This document shows positions 1-9,900 of a stretch of DNA of 43,176 nucleotides, one piece after another. The notes under the pieces were generated by a model. That model had not been told where the DNA came from, did no database searches, and saw only the letters and a list, made by a program, of their open reading frames with translations. A program made the translations under genes and the position numbers. The DNA is from Candidatus Saccharimonadota bacterium (GTDB lineage Bacteria > Patescibacteriota > Saccharimonadia > Saccharimonadales > Saccharimonadaceae). Where the stretch lies: contig JAUNOS010000002.1 of assembly GCA_030537075.1 (NCBI GenBank), positions 62,277-105,452 of the forward strand, written 5' to 3'. Within the stretch, counting starts at the first letter, position 1. Each line of letters begins with the position of its first letter.

Positions 1-592
1 CTGGCTTTTCGACGATATTGCTCATCTTGATCACCCCATCCGCGATCTGCTCGCCGTTCACCACGCCATAGCGGTCGAACTCGGTGTCATCGATAATTTT
101 CTTACATGACAATACCGCGCCGTCATGCTTCAGCGAGGCGTTGATCATCTGATGAAAACGACTCGGGCTGGCCGCGATAAAATCGTCCGCGAAGGTGTAA
201 ATCACCGACTCATCCTTGCCGATGAGATGTGCAGCAGAGGTCAACGGCGTCGCATTGCCATACGGGCCTTTCTGACGAATATAGACAAAGTTCGCCATCT
301 CCGAAAGTTTTTGCACCAGCTCGATCAGCGGCTGCTTTTTCTCGCCGCCAGCACGCAAATTTGCCAGCAGCTCTTCGTTTGGCGTATCGAAGTGATCCTC
401 GATAGCGCGCTTATTAGCACTTCCGACGATGATAATATCCTTGATGCCTGCTTCGACCAGCTCCTCCACCACATACTGGATGATCGGCTTATCGATCAGC
501 GGCATCATCTCTTTCGGCATGGCCTTGGTCTGCGGCAAGAACCGTGTGCCGAACCCAGCGGCGGCAATGATGGCTTTGGTTGGTTTATTCAT
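1..592 (-). CDS. galU: UTP-glucose-1-phosphate uridylyltransferase, C-terminus cut off by the window edge
   Basis: The reverse strand reads from an ATG at 592 into a sugar nucleotidyltransferase that makes UDP-glucose from UTP and glucose-1-phosphate, for cell-envelope sugars. The N-terminus shows the nucleotide-binding loop AAAGFGTRFLPQTKAMPKEM (about residues 10-29) and then PLIDKPIIQYVVEELVEAG, typical of bacterial GalU. About 197 residues are visible; the frame stays open to base 1, so the end is outside the window. The start lies 2 bases after the gatB stop, so the gene is probably the last visible member of the gat operon and translated by coupling. RfbA/RmlA-type dTDP-glucose enzymes share the fold, but the KAMPKEMMPLIDKP pattern favours GalU. 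Confidence 0.9.
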   Translation of the reverse strand, partial: MNKPTKAIIAAAGFGTRFLPQTKAMPKEMMPLIDKPIIQYVVEELVEAGIKDIIIVGSANKRAIEDHFDTPNEELLANLRAGGEKKQPLIELVQKLSEMANFVYIRQKGPYGNATPLTSAAHLIGKDESVIYTFADDFIAASPSRFHQMINASLKHDGAVLSCKKIIDDTEFDRYGVVNGEQIADGVIKMSNIVEKP

Positions 593-594
593 GA

Positions 595-2094
595 CTATAA
601 CCTTTCGCGAATTAATTTTTGCGCCAGGGCTGGATTGGCCTGCCCCTTGGATTTTTTCATCACTTGACCGACCAAGAAGCCGATGGCTTTGTCCTTGCCG
701 GCTTTAATGTCGGCGATAGATGCCGCCGAGGCCGGGTCGTTCATCACTTCATCGACGATGGCCGCGATAGCTGATTCGTCAGAGACCTGCAGCAGCCCGC
801 GCTCCTTGGCGATCTTCTCTGGATAAAGCGGATCATACGCGCCCGTAAACAGCTCGACGAAAATCTCTTTCGCGCCATTTGAGCTAATCGTCCCCTTTTC
901 CGCCAGCAGCGCCAGCTTGGTCAGGCAGCGCGGACCGACATAGCCCTCCGCGACCTTCGTAAAGTCAATCGCTTCATCCGGCGTCGACGCAAACAGGTTA
1001 AAAATCCGCCGCACGAGCTTGTCGTACGTCGCCCGGTCAACTTCCAGATCATCCAGCACCGCCTGCTCGTTATGCTCGGACAGTCCGTAAATAGCGTCCA
1101 TCAAGACGGCAACTTCCTGATGCGCCAGCACCGTGTTGATCACCGAGCTATCAAGCCCCAGCCCTGCCCAGTGCGCCCGATATTCACTCGGTAGTGTCGG
1201 CACACTGGCCTGTATCTGCGCGATTTCCTCGTCCGTCAGCACAATCGGCGGAATGTCAGCGTCGGGCATGTAGCGATAGTCCTGCGCGTCTTCTTTGGAG
1301 CGCTGACTGGTCGTTATCTGCCTATCATCCAGCCAGCCGCGCGTTTCCTGCACCACTGTTTCGCCGCGCTCGATGATGTCAACCTGGCGCTTAAACTCAT
1401 ACTCGGCGGCGCGCTCCACACTGCGGAATGAGTTAAGGTTTTTCACCTCGCAGCGCTTGCCGAGCTCTGTCGCGCCTTTTTTGGCCACGCTGATATTGAC
1501 GTCAAAGCGCATATTGCCGTGGTACAGGTCGCCGTGCGTCACGCCCGCATAAACCATCAATTTGTGCAGCTCCGACGCATACGCCTTCGCTTCCTCCGCC
1601 GAATGCATGTCAGGCTCAGAGACAATTTCGATCAGCGGCGTACCAGCGCGGTTTAGGTCTACGAGCGAGTAGCCATCATGGTGCGTCAACTTGCCAGCAT
1701 CCTCTTCCATGTGCGCATGATGAATCCGCACCCGCTTGATGGTGCCGTCCTCTAGCGGCGCATCAACATACCCAGCCTGAATAATCGGCTGGTACATCTG
1801 ACTGGTCTGGTAGCCCTTTGGCAGGTCTGGATAAAAATAATGCTTACGGTCAAACCGGCTCACCTTCGCTATCGGCGCGTTCAAGGCCTTGCCCGCCCGC
1901 ACCGCTAGCTCCACAGCGTGACGGTTCAGTACTGGTAGCATCCCTGGCAGGCCAAAGTCAATCTCATGCGTTTTTTCGTTTGGCTCAGCATCGCGCGCGT
2001 CATTGTCCGCTGGACTGAACAACTTCGTCTTCGTCGCCAGCTGCACATGGCACTCGATACCGATCGTCATTTCATATTCATCATAGACACTCAT
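595..2094 (-). CDS. gatB: Asp-tRNA(Asn)/Glu-tRNA(Gln) amidotransferase subunit B
   Basis: Kinase and tRNA-binding subunit of GatCAB, which activates the side chain of misacylated Glu-tRNA(Gln) (or Asp-tRNA(Asn)) with ATP and receives ammonia from GatA. The 499-residue product has the family length. It opens with a GIECHVQLATKTKLF block (residues 12-26) and carries the GatB signature LVDLNRAGTPLIEIVSEP near residues 143-160. The C-terminal 150 residues form the helical YqeY-like tail that contacts the tRNA elbow and end in RERL. Its ATG directly follows the stop of the preceding small gene. The tRNA-Gln gene at 35891 is a likely substrate. Confidence 0.97.
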   Translation of the reverse strand: MSVYDEYEMTIGIECHVQLATKTKLFSPADNDARDAEPNEKTHEIDFGLPGMLPVLNRHAVELAVRAGKALNAPIAKVSRFDRKHYFYPDLPKGYQTSQMYQPIIQAGYVDAPLEDGTIKRVRIHHAHMEEDAGKLTHHDGYSLVDLNRAGTPLIEIVSEPDMHSAEEAKAYASELHKLMVYAGVTHGDLYHGNMRFDVNISVAKKGATELGKRCEVKNLNSFRSVERAAEYEFKRQVDIIERGETVVQETRGWLDDRQITTSQRSKEDAQDYRYMPDADIPPIVLTDEEIAQIQASVPTLPSEYRAHWAGLGLDSSVINTVLAHQEVAVLMDAIYGLSEHNEQAVLDDLEVDRATYDKLVRRIFNLFASTPDEAIDFTKVAEGYVGPRCLTKLALLAEKGTISSNGAKEIFVELFTGAYDPLYPEKIAKERGLLQVSDESAIAAIVDEVMNDPASAASIADIKAGKDKAIGFLVGQVMKKSKGQANPALAQKLIRERL

Positions 2095-2514
2095 TTACAA
2101 AGCCCCCAAATCTTTTAATCCTGCCTCAAATCCCGCCATGGCCCGCTTGAACGTCTGCGGAGTGACCGTCACCTGCGCTTCGTGCGCCACTTGGTTGCGC
2201 AACTTATGCGCTGACCACACGGCATCTTCGTTACTCCACAGCCCGCGGCGCGCCTTGAGCCGATCGCCCATGGTCTGGCCCGCCACGCCACTGTCGCGCA
2301 TGGCTTTGTCGAGCAATTTATCCGCCTTGATGATGGCCATCTGCAGACTGTCCGGCTGCTTCATGTCCGCGCCGTGACAAATCGCCCGCCACACCTTGCG
2401 GTACATTTCCTTGTCAAGTTTAGCAGCCCGTTTTGACGCTAGCTGGATGAAAATCATCAGCAGCCCGCCGATGACCAGCGCCGCCACCACCAGTGCAATG
2501 AGTAGCCAATCCAT
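2095..2514 (-). CDS. Small membrane-anchored protein with a HEPN-like Rx4H motif, between gatA and gatB
   Basis: Not a recognised family. The 139-residue product has one N-terminal membrane segment (residues 3-26, hydrophobic up to FIQLASKRAAK), then a helical, charged cytoplasmic part. Near residues 105-113 it reads HKLRNQVAHE. RNQVAH fits the Rx4-6H motif of HEPN-type helical domains, which are often RNases or RNA-binding modules. That resemblance rests on one short motif and could be chance. The ATG overlaps the gatA stop by one base (TAATG) and gatB follows at once, so it is co-translated with the amidotransferase subunits. The position suggests a conserved partner or simply operon hitch-hiking. 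Confidence 0.8.
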   Translation of the reverse strand: MDWLLIALVVAALVIGGLLMIFIQLASKRAAKLDKEMYRKVWRAICHGADMKQPDSLQMAIIKADKLLDKAMRDSGVAGQTMGDRLKARRGLWSNEDAVWSAHKLRNQVAHEAQVTVTPQTFKRAMAGFEAGLKDLGAL

Positions 2515-3884
2515 TAGAGTGCCTCCACGGCGGCCGCCACATCCAGCAGCGCCTTATCCGTCTGATAATCACCGATCAGCTGTACACCCACCGGCAACCT
2601 CTCAGCTGTCACGCCAGCTGGCACCGACATAGCAGGCAGCCCCGCCAAGCTTGCCGGCACCGTCATGATGTCAGACAGATACATCTGGATAGGATCGGCC
2701 GTATTTTCACCCAGGCGAAAGGCTGGCGTCGGCGCGGTCGGTGTCAGGAGTAAATCATAGGTCGCAAACAATTTCTTGAATTCATCGATGAGCAGCGTGC
2801 GCGCCTTTTGCGCCTGCATGTAGTAGGCATCAAAGAAGCCGCTGGACAACACAAAACTACCGATCATGATGCGGCGTTTATTTTCCGTCACAAACCCTTC
2901 GTCGCGGCTGCGCCCATACAGCTCGGCGAGCGTTTTTACGCCCTCGGCGCGGTGGCCGTAGCGAATACCATCATAGCGCGCCAAGTTCGATGAGACCTCG
3001 GCCGGTACGATAATGTAGTACATCGCCAGTGCGTAACGCATCATGTCCAGATCAACCTCTTCAACCTCATAGCCAAGGGAGCGCAGCTTGTCGGCGTACT
3101 CCAGCGTTCGGGCGCGCACTTCAGCGTCGACGCCTTCGGTCATGCACTGGCGCACCAGGCCCACTTTTTTCTTCGTTAGGCTCGGCGCGTTCTGCCAAAA
3201 GTCAGGCAGCGTCGTCATATCTTTGTCATCACGCCCCGCCATGATTTCCATGACGAGGTTGGCGTCGTCCGCAGTCGTCGCAAAACAACCGATGGTATCA
3301 GTGCTGGAGGCCATAGCCACCACGCCGTAGCGACTGACTGCGCCGTAAGTTGGCTTGACGCCGACCACACCGTTAAAGCTAGCGGGCTGACGAATCGAAC
3401 CACCGGTGTCTGTGCCCAGCGCAAATGGCACCACGTCAAGCGCCGTCACCACCGCCGAACCACCAGACGAACCGCCCGCCACTCGTGCCTGATCCACCGC
3501 ATTCTTGGTCGGCCCAAAGGCGGAATTTTCCGTCGAGCCGCCGTGGGCAAAGGCGTCCAGATTTGCCTTGCCGATGCAAATAGCGCCTTCTGCTTCCAAT
3601 TTCTCCACTGCCGTGGCCTGCAGCGGCGTCTCAAACTGCTCTAACATCTTTGAGGCAGCAGTTGACGGCGCACCAAACGCCAGGAAATTATCCTTCACTA
3701 CGAACGGCACACCGGCTAGTCGCCCAGTGATCTCCCCTGCATCAACTTTGGCCGCGCACTCCAGCGCCCGCTCTTCGGTGAGGCTGAGCAGCGCATGATA
3801 GTCCTCGACCTCACGCGCCCGGTTTAATGCCGCCTGGACGTTCTCGACGGCACTGTTTCCTACAAAATCAGCGATCTGGCTCAT
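2514..3884 (-). CDS. gatA: Asp-tRNA(Asn)/Glu-tRNA(Gln) amidotransferase subunit A
   Basis: Amidase subunit of GatCAB; it releases ammonia from glutamine and channels it to GatB. The 456-residue protein is an amidase-signature enzyme with an intact Ser-cisSer-Lys triad: Lys64 in GVPFVVKDN, Ser139 in GGSSGGSA and Ser163 in TDTGGSIRQP. The spacing between these residues (75 and 99) matches the family. The protein is slightly shorter than many GatA proteins (about 480). The ATG lies immediately after the gatC stop; downstream it overlaps the small membrane gene by one base. Confidence 0.97.
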   Translation of the reverse strand: MSQIADFVGNSAVENVQAALNRAREVEDYHALLSLTEERALECAAKVDAGEITGRLAGVPFVVKDNFLAFGAPSTAASKMLEQFETPLQATAVEKLEAEGAICIGKANLDAFAHGGSTENSAFGPTKNAVDQARVAGGSSGGSAVVTALDVVPFALGTDTGGSIRQPASFNGVVGVKPTYGAVSRYGVVAMASSTDTIGCFATTADDANLVMEIMAGRDDKDMTTLPDFWQNAPSLTKKKVGLVRQCMTEGVDAEVRARTLEYADKLRSLGYEVEEVDLDMMRYALAMYYIIVPAEVSSNLARYDGIRYGHRAEGVKTLAELYGRSRDEGFVTENKRRIMIGSFVLSSGFFDAYYMQAQKARTLLIDEFKKLFATYDLLLTPTAPTPAFRLGENTADPIQMYLSDIMTVPASLAGLPAMSVPAGVTAERLPVGVQLIGDYQTDKALLDVAAAVEAL

Positions 3885-4172
3885 CTATAGCACCTGCGGC
3901 ACTTTCACTTGATGGTTGGCTTGTTCTGGGGCGAGTTCCAGCAGCGCCTCGCGGCTCACCCCCGGACGCACCTCGTCCTCGCGCCACACATTCTGCAGGT
4001 CGGTCACTTGATAAGTCGGCTCGACGCCGCTGGTATCGAGCTCACCCAACTGCTCGATGTAGCCGATAATGTTTTCTAGATCCTGACGCAGTCCGTCCAC
4101 TTCCTCGTCGGCCAAAGCCAAACTACTCAAACTCGCCAAGTGCTGAATGTCACTCGTAGAAATCGTTGTCAT
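3885..4172 (-). CDS. gatC: Asp-tRNA(Asn)/Glu-tRNA(Gln) amidotransferase subunit C
   Basis: Small belt subunit that wraps GatA and GatB. The chosen ATG (4172) gives 95 residues starting MTTISTSDIQHLASLSSLAL, followed by the GatC-typical ENIIGYIEQLGELDTSGVEP and the C-terminal REDEVRPG segment. A longer reading from a GTG at 4187 is possible but would begin upstream of a TATAAT box (4179-4184). That box ends 6 bases before the ATG, so the transcript should start at the ATG itself (leaderless) and no ribosome binding site is expected or seen. It is the first gene of gatC-gatA-orf-gatB-galU. Confidence 0.95.
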   Translation of the reverse strand: MTTISTSDIQHLASLSSLALADEEVDGLRQDLENIIGYIEQLGELDTSGVEPTYQVTDLQNVWREDEVRPGVSREALLELAPEQANHQVKVPQVL

Positions 4173-4178
4173 GTACGT

Positions 4179-4184
4179 ATTATA
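4179..4184 (-). promoter_or_regulatory. -10 box of gatC, leaderless arrangement
   Basis: TATAAT on the minus strand, 6 bases from the gatC ATG. No convincing -35 hexamer is visible 17 bases upstream. The predicted transcription start coincides with the start codon. Confidence 0.6.
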
Positions 4185-4201
4185 CACCAGTCTGCAGGAG
4201 A

Positions 4202-6151
4202 CTAGTAGCTAATCAGCCGCGGTGAGTAGAGAGTGATCATTTGTGGCAGGCCGAACATGCTTACGCCGCCATTCAGCTTCACATGACCATATCTAAAGCC
4301 AACCGCAGAAGCTGTCGCTGTATCATTGGTATTCCACCCTTGGTTTGGCGCATCAGGGTTCATCACCACGCTCACATGCTGTGCCCCGCGGTCAGCCACG
4401 TACATGCGATCATCCGGACCGCGCAGCACCTGCCCGCCACCGTTTGCAGGCCACCCCCTCCAGTCCTCGTAACGATACCGACCGGTCGCCGCATTAAAGT
4501 GGCCAAGCTCTCTACTTCTTGGGGTAAAATCAGGGTTTCGTGAGCATGGATTTGGGAACCCACCGCGCTCCCAATAGTAATCACATGCTGTATAGCCGAT
4601 AAATCGCTCGCTCTGCTTTATTTGCACTTCGTTGCCGCTTGACACATCATAACGGAACAATTCGCCAGTGTATATTTTTGAAACATACACATAGTTGCCG
4701 CTCGGCGAGAAATCTGCAGAATACCCATACGCCCCATCGCGCGGATCAAGCACCCCCGGTCTCCAGCTCGCAAGATGGACCATCGAAAGGTCTCCGCCAG
4801 AAATATCAAAAAGATGCAATGTACCGCCCTGCTTTGTCTTATCGCTCGGACAGTCTGAACCGCCCATAAACACGATCATTCTGGTTTTTTCTTTATTGAA
4901 GTTAATAGAACCAAAACCATTACTACCGTCACCAGTGCAACTTGGCTTAAATGCATCTGGTATATCAAATGTCGCTGGCGCATCCTGGTACTCAATAGTC
5001 TGGCCGTTATCTCTCGAATATACTGGTATCGCATAAACTCGCGCTGATTGACCAGGAGAATTTACTCGATAGGTATATACAACTGCGCCGTCCCCTGCGG
5101 CATTTGAGCGCGCAGCAAGGCCTTCTGCAGAGTAGAAAGATGACTGAAGCGAGCCATCGCCTACCTGTGCATTTTTACTGACAATGACACCGTTTGGATA
5201 ACCCGAGTGTTTCATGTCTATTACGGATAGATAAAGCCGACCCGCAGCTACTTTATACGTGCCGCCTGGCCCAACGTTTCTATATCCAGTACTTGCTGTA
5301 TTGTGGACAACGGCAAAAAGAGTATTTTCTTTGTTTAACGGAAAGGCGACCACTGCTTGCGTGGCTGTTTTTGAGCCACAGAGTGCCTGCGCGGGGTCGC
5401 CCGCGGGCTCAACCAGTACATCGTACCCGCAGCGTGGATGGCTATTGCCATTTCTCGCACCAGGTAGTGATGGGAGAACGGAGTAGTTTCCCGTCCAAAT
5501 GGTACGTCCATCGGAGTAGAACAAAAGCTGACCGTTCCTGTCAGAAATAGTCGTTACCCCCTCTGGTGATTCAGTGGGCGTATTCACTTGAGCCCCCGAC
5601 ACTTGCGAACCAACCGGCAGCGACGATCCGCTCACGCCGAAGTCAAGCTTTGCTCCGATACCGAAATGCCACGAGCGCTTACTTGCTCGCGTCCCTCGCG
5701 GGTCTTCAATTTGTGAGCCCTGCTGCCGAGAACTATAGGTATACGTCTTATACACTGCGCCGTTAGATTTACGGAGCAGCTCCACTTTCCCTATGGTGTC
5801 AACGCGACGTGGGTTAGTGTTTGAGGTGTATTTACCGCTAAACGTTGAGCGAAGTTGATTTGTAGCATAAATGTACGTTGGCGTTCCATTACCCCTACAA
5901 TCAGTTCCCGGCCGCACATCACCAACTTGCGTAGCATTATCATATCCCTGATTGACACACTCGTTCATCCTGATGGCACCAGCCTCAGCCGCTTCACGCG
6001 CTAACTGATTATAATACTGCTCCATCAATGCATTTGAAACCGAGTTAGCGAGCTGCAAGCCCGCTAACAGGATCATCAAAAGCATCACACTTGATATGAC
6101 GACGGTAGGCAGAACAAACCCACCATTTTTGTTCTGCTGTCTGCTAGTCAC
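4202..6151 (-). CDS. Large pilin-like surface protein with a beta-propeller-like C-terminal domain
   Basis: The 649-residue product begins with a short basic leader ending in NGG, then FVLPTVVISSVMLLMILLAG, a single hydrophobic helix like that of type IV prepilins of the PilX/PilK minor class. The usual Glu at position 5 of the mature pilin is replaced (FVLPT). After the helix comes QYYNQLAREAAEAGAIR, the typical pilin alpha-spine. From about residue 180 the sequence is Gly/Ser/Tyr-rich with repeated blocks such as LLFYSDGRTIWTG and GNYVYVSKIYTGELFRYDVS, which suggests a beta-propeller or similar beta-sheet domain; it has several cysteines. I infer a pilus-tip adhesin, possibly for host attachment. 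The GTG start overlaps the preceding gene by 8 bases. Confidence 0.8.
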   Translation of the reverse strand: MTSRQQNKNGGFVLPTVVISSVMLLMILLAGLQLANSVSNALMEQYYNQLAREAAEAGAIRMNECVNQGYDNATQVGDVRPGTDCRGNGTPTYIYATNQLRSTFSGKYTSNTNPRRVDTIGKVELLRKSNGAVYKTYTYSSRQQGSQIEDPRGTRASKRSWHFGIGAKLDFGVSGSSLPVGSQVSGAQVNTPTESPEGVTTISDRNGQLLFYSDGRTIWTGNYSVLPSLPGARNGNSHPRCGYDVLVEPAGDPAQALCGSKTATQAVVAFPLNKENTLFAVVHNTASTGYRNVGPGGTYKVAAGRLYLSVIDMKHSGYPNGVIVSKNAQVGDGSLQSSFYSAEGLAARSNAAGDGAVVYTYRVNSPGQSARVYAIPVYSRDNGQTIEYQDAPATFDIPDAFKPSCTGDGSNGFGSINFNKEKTRMIVFMGGSDCPSDKTKQGGTLHLFDISGGDLSMVHLASWRPGVLDPRDGAYGYSADFSPSGNYVYVSKIYTGELFRYDVSSGNEVQIKQSERFIGYTACDYYWERGGFPNPCSRNPDFTPRSRELGHFNAATGRYRYEDWRGWPANGGGQVLRGPDDRMYVADRGAQHVSVVMNPDAPNQGWNTNDTATASAVGFRYGHVKLNGGVSMFGLPQMITLYSPRLISY

Positions 6152-6962
6152 GGTCGAACCTAAAATCCTTCAGATAATCTGTCGTCGTGGTTGATTTGCT
6201 GCGGATGGTCGGCGTATCGTGCGCCTTCACCGCCACCGTGATAGCTGTCGCTGTCAGAGTGATAATCGCAGCGATGATAAGTGTCCATGACAACACCTTC
6301 GAAAGATTGCGCCCCAGTGCAATCTTTGCCACGCAGTACAGTGACATACCAACGATAGCGAGGCTAATAAGGTGCGGAATAAACTCGAGCAGATACAGTG
6401 AAGAGTACACCGAACCAGCGTTATTGACACCGATAAACAAGAGCGAGCTAATGAGCACCGTAACCAACTTCGCCACCAACACAAGCGCGACCAGAGCCAG
6501 CACGCCCAGTGCGCCATAGGTTGTCAACTTGTACTCAGTGGTCTTGGTAAAACCAGGACGCTCTGGCACTGCACGCGATACCCGGCCGAAGAGCACCAAA
6601 GCCACTAGGCCGAACACCCCAGCCAGCACCGCCGCCAAGATGACGCCTGTTCCTCCGGTTGTCACACTGAGTGGCAGTAGGCTTGCCAGCACGCCGCCAA
6701 TATTCTGCGTCAGGAGTGATGAACTCACGCCGGAAATCGTCACCCAGCCACCGAACAGGGCCGCGATTACCTGTATTAGCAGCATGGCAGAGAACACTGC
6801 CGCAACCATAGCCATCACATATTCAAAGGTCAGCCACTTCGACTTACCCTTCGCGAGTTGCACTGGCGTCTGATACTGCACTTGCTCATAGCCCATGCTC
6901 TGCTGCGGCATAGGTGGCGCCACGTCTGTTAGGTTGTTGTCGATAGCTTTTTTCTGAGACAT
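6144..6962 (-). CDS. Multi-span membrane protein, function unknown
   Basis: The 272-residue protein has a polar N-terminus rich in Gln and Pro (residues 1-42) followed by about five hydrophobic segments (roughly 47-73, 100-128, 145-172, 190-214, 220-245) and a short charged tail ending FRFDRD. No family is recognised. It has a good ribosome binding site, GGGGAGG about 7 bases before the ATG, within the 30-base gap after uvrB. Its end overlaps the GTG of the pilin-like gene by 8 bases. The coupling suggests it may help place or anchor the pilin-like protein, but this is only contextual. Confidence 0.8.
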   Translation of the reverse strand: MSQKKAIDNNLTDVAPPMPQQSMGYEQVQYQTPVQLAKGKSKWLTFEYVMAMVAAVFSAMLLIQVIAALFGGWVTISGVSSSLLTQNIGGVLASLLPLSVTTGGTGVILAAVLAGVFGLVALVLFGRVSRAVPERPGFTKTTEYKLTTYGALGVLALVALVLVAKLVTVLISSLLFIGVNNAGSVYSSLYLLEFIPHLISLAIVGMSLYCVAKIALGRNLSKVLSWTLIIAAIITLTATAITVAVKAHDTPTIRSKSTTTTDYLKDFRFDRD

Positions 6963-6992
6963 ACCTTTTCCTCCCCTAGTATTAAGCTTATT

Positions 6993-9900
6993 CTACATCA
7001 TCCCGCGGATGTCTGCAATAATATCCCGCAGCTCGGCAGCTTTTTCAAATTCCAGGTTAGCGCTGTGTAGCTCCATCTGCCCGGTCAGCTCCTTAATGAG
7101 CGCACCGTATTCATCTTTCGGAATTTTCTTCAGGTCAAGTTTCGGCTTTTTGTCTGATTCTTTTTGCGGGATGATGGAACGCAGGCCATCGTCAATTTTC
7201 TTCTGAATTGTTTGCGGCGTGATGCCGTGCTTTTCATTGTACGCCTGCTGGACGGCCCGGCGGCGATTGGTCTCGTCGATAGCGCGTCGCATACTGTCGG
7301 TCACCGTGTCGCCATACATCAGCACTCGGCCCTCCGCGTGGCGAGCAGCCCGGCCAATGGTCTGAATCAAGGCACTTTCGGAACGCAAGAAGCCTTCTTT
7401 GTCAGCGTCCATGATAGCCACCAGGCTGACTTCGGGTAGATCTAGTCCTTCGCGCAGCAGGTTGATGCCAACGAGCACGTCGTAGGTGCCGAGGCGTAGC
7501 TCTTTCAGGATATCGCCGCGCTCCAGGGTGTCAATTTCGCTATGCAGATACGCCGTCTTGACACCGTTATCGCTGAGGTAGGTGCTGAGATCTTCCGCCA
7601 TGCGCTTGGTGAGGGTCGTCACTAGCACACGGTGACCGTGGGCGACCGCCCGGCGAATTTCTTCCATCAAATCGTCCACCTGGCCATCGGTTGGACGCAC
7701 TTCAATCGGTGGATCAAGCAATCCCGTTGGACGAATCAGCTGCTCGGCTGGCTTTGGCGAATGGGCGATCTCATAGTCACCCGGCGTGGCCGAGACATAA
7801 ATCGCTTGATTGATATGCTTTTCAAATTCATCAAACCTGAGAGGTCGGTTATCCAGCGCGCTCGGCAGCCGAAAGCCATGCTCCACCAGCACTTCCTTGC
7901 GCGCCCGGTCGCCGTTATACATAGCGCGCACCTGCGGCAGCGTCATGTGCGACTCATCGACCAGCAGCAGCCAATCGTCCGGAAAATAGTCGATGAGGGT
8001 CGCTGGCTGCTCGCCTGGCTCGCGGTCGGTTAGGTAACGCGAATAGTTTTCAATCCCCTTCACAAAGCCCGTTTCGCGTAGCATTTCCAGGTCGTACTTG
8101 GTGCGCTGAGCGAGGCGCTGCGCCTCCAGGTGCTTATCATGCGCCTCAAACCACTGGAGGCGCTCGGCAAACTCCTGTTCAATGCCGAGGATAGCCCGCT
8201 CAATCCGCTCACGCGGCGTGGCGTAGTGACTGGACGGGAAGATCGTCACGCTCTCAGGCTCATCTAAAATTTCGCCCGTCAGCGCGTCAATTTTAGTGAT
8301 GCGGTCTACCTCATCGCCAAAAAACTCTACCCGCACCGCCTGGTCCTGCCCCGCTGGGTAAATATCCACCACGTCGCCGCGCACCCGGAAGGTACCGCGT
8401 GCAAAATCAATGTCATTGCGCTTGTACTGGATGTCGGTCAGCAGCCGCACAAACTTATCCTGGACTCGCCGCTCGCCGCGCCTCACCGTCAGCGCCATGT
8501 CAGCATAGGTGTCCGGCGAACCGATGCCATAAATACAGCTGACACTGGCCACGATGATAACGTCGCGCCGGGTGAGCAGTGCCGAAGTCGCCGCGTGCCG
8601 CAGCCGATCAATCTCATCATTAATTTTCGAATCTTTCTCAATGTAGGTGTCGCTACTGGCAATGTAAGCTTCCGGCTGATAATAATCAAAATAACTAACA
8701 AAATAATGCACTTCATTGTCCGGGAAAAACTCCTTGAACTCGGCAAATAGCTGCGCCGCCAAGGTCTTGTTATGCGCCAGCACCAGCGTCGGCACATTAG
8801 CTTGGGCAATAATATTTGCCATGGTAAACGTGTTATGTACGAATATACCGCCGCTACCCGCTAAGAATGTTTCATTGCCTGCCACCGAAAAGTCATAGAC
8901 GCGCTGCTGTTTTTTCTCAAGAGAAATCGTCGCGATCTTGCCCCATCGTAGCTCCGTCAGATACCGCCACTCCGCCACCTCATAGCCTCGGTCATCCATC
9001 GCCCGCAGCAGTCGAGACATTACATCCCGCGAGGGCCGCCGCACTCCTTTTTCAATCATCGAAATCAGCGACCGGTTCACCCCCGCCATATCAGCAATAC
9101 TCTGCTGGCTGAGCTGATAGCCTCGCCGAAAGGTTCGAAAGTCAGCGCCATAGAGCGGCACGATATCAACGTTGGTATTTAGAGCCGCCGCTGCGTTTCG
9201 TACCTGCTCCACAGCACGCCGTTTATGCGCCACTTGCAGCTCCAGAATGGCCGCCAACTTGAGACGCTCAGCCCCACTCGCCGACACCACGTAGGCGGTT
9301 CGCTGCTCAGCACCATACTTCACAGTTCTGGCATGTCGCCGCAGTGACACCCCGAGCCAATCACCAATATACTGCAAGTCAGAAGCCAGACGGTCGCTGA
9401 CCGTTGTCATCGTCAGCGCTCGCTGCTCCACACTCCCATCGCCGTCAAAATATGCCCCGAGCAACACCCCGAGCTGTCGCCGCGACAACTGCGGCCACCA
9501 CCCAGGAACATGCTTCCCAGACGACAAGCGACCGCACCACGCCAGTAGCACGTCGCTCAGCCCGACATGATTCACTTGATAATCATATGAATCTGGCCGC
9601 TGCCGCGCTGATAACCCCAGACTACTCACCGCTGCCTCCAGCGCCTGAGCAACATCGACACTCCCCGTTGATAGCGTGATGTAGCTATCAGTATGGCAAC
9701 CTTCGGCGATGTAGTAGCCGATCAGCCTCAGTAGGTCATCCGTCACCGGGAGGCGCAGTGGCAGTGCCGCCTTCCCGTTATAGCCCACCACCGTCATATG
9801 ATCCGTCACCAGGCCTGCGCGCATCACATCAGACAGACTGAGCCGTTCGCCCTCATGAACGACGCGCCATATCTTCTGACGACTAACACCAGCTGCCTCA

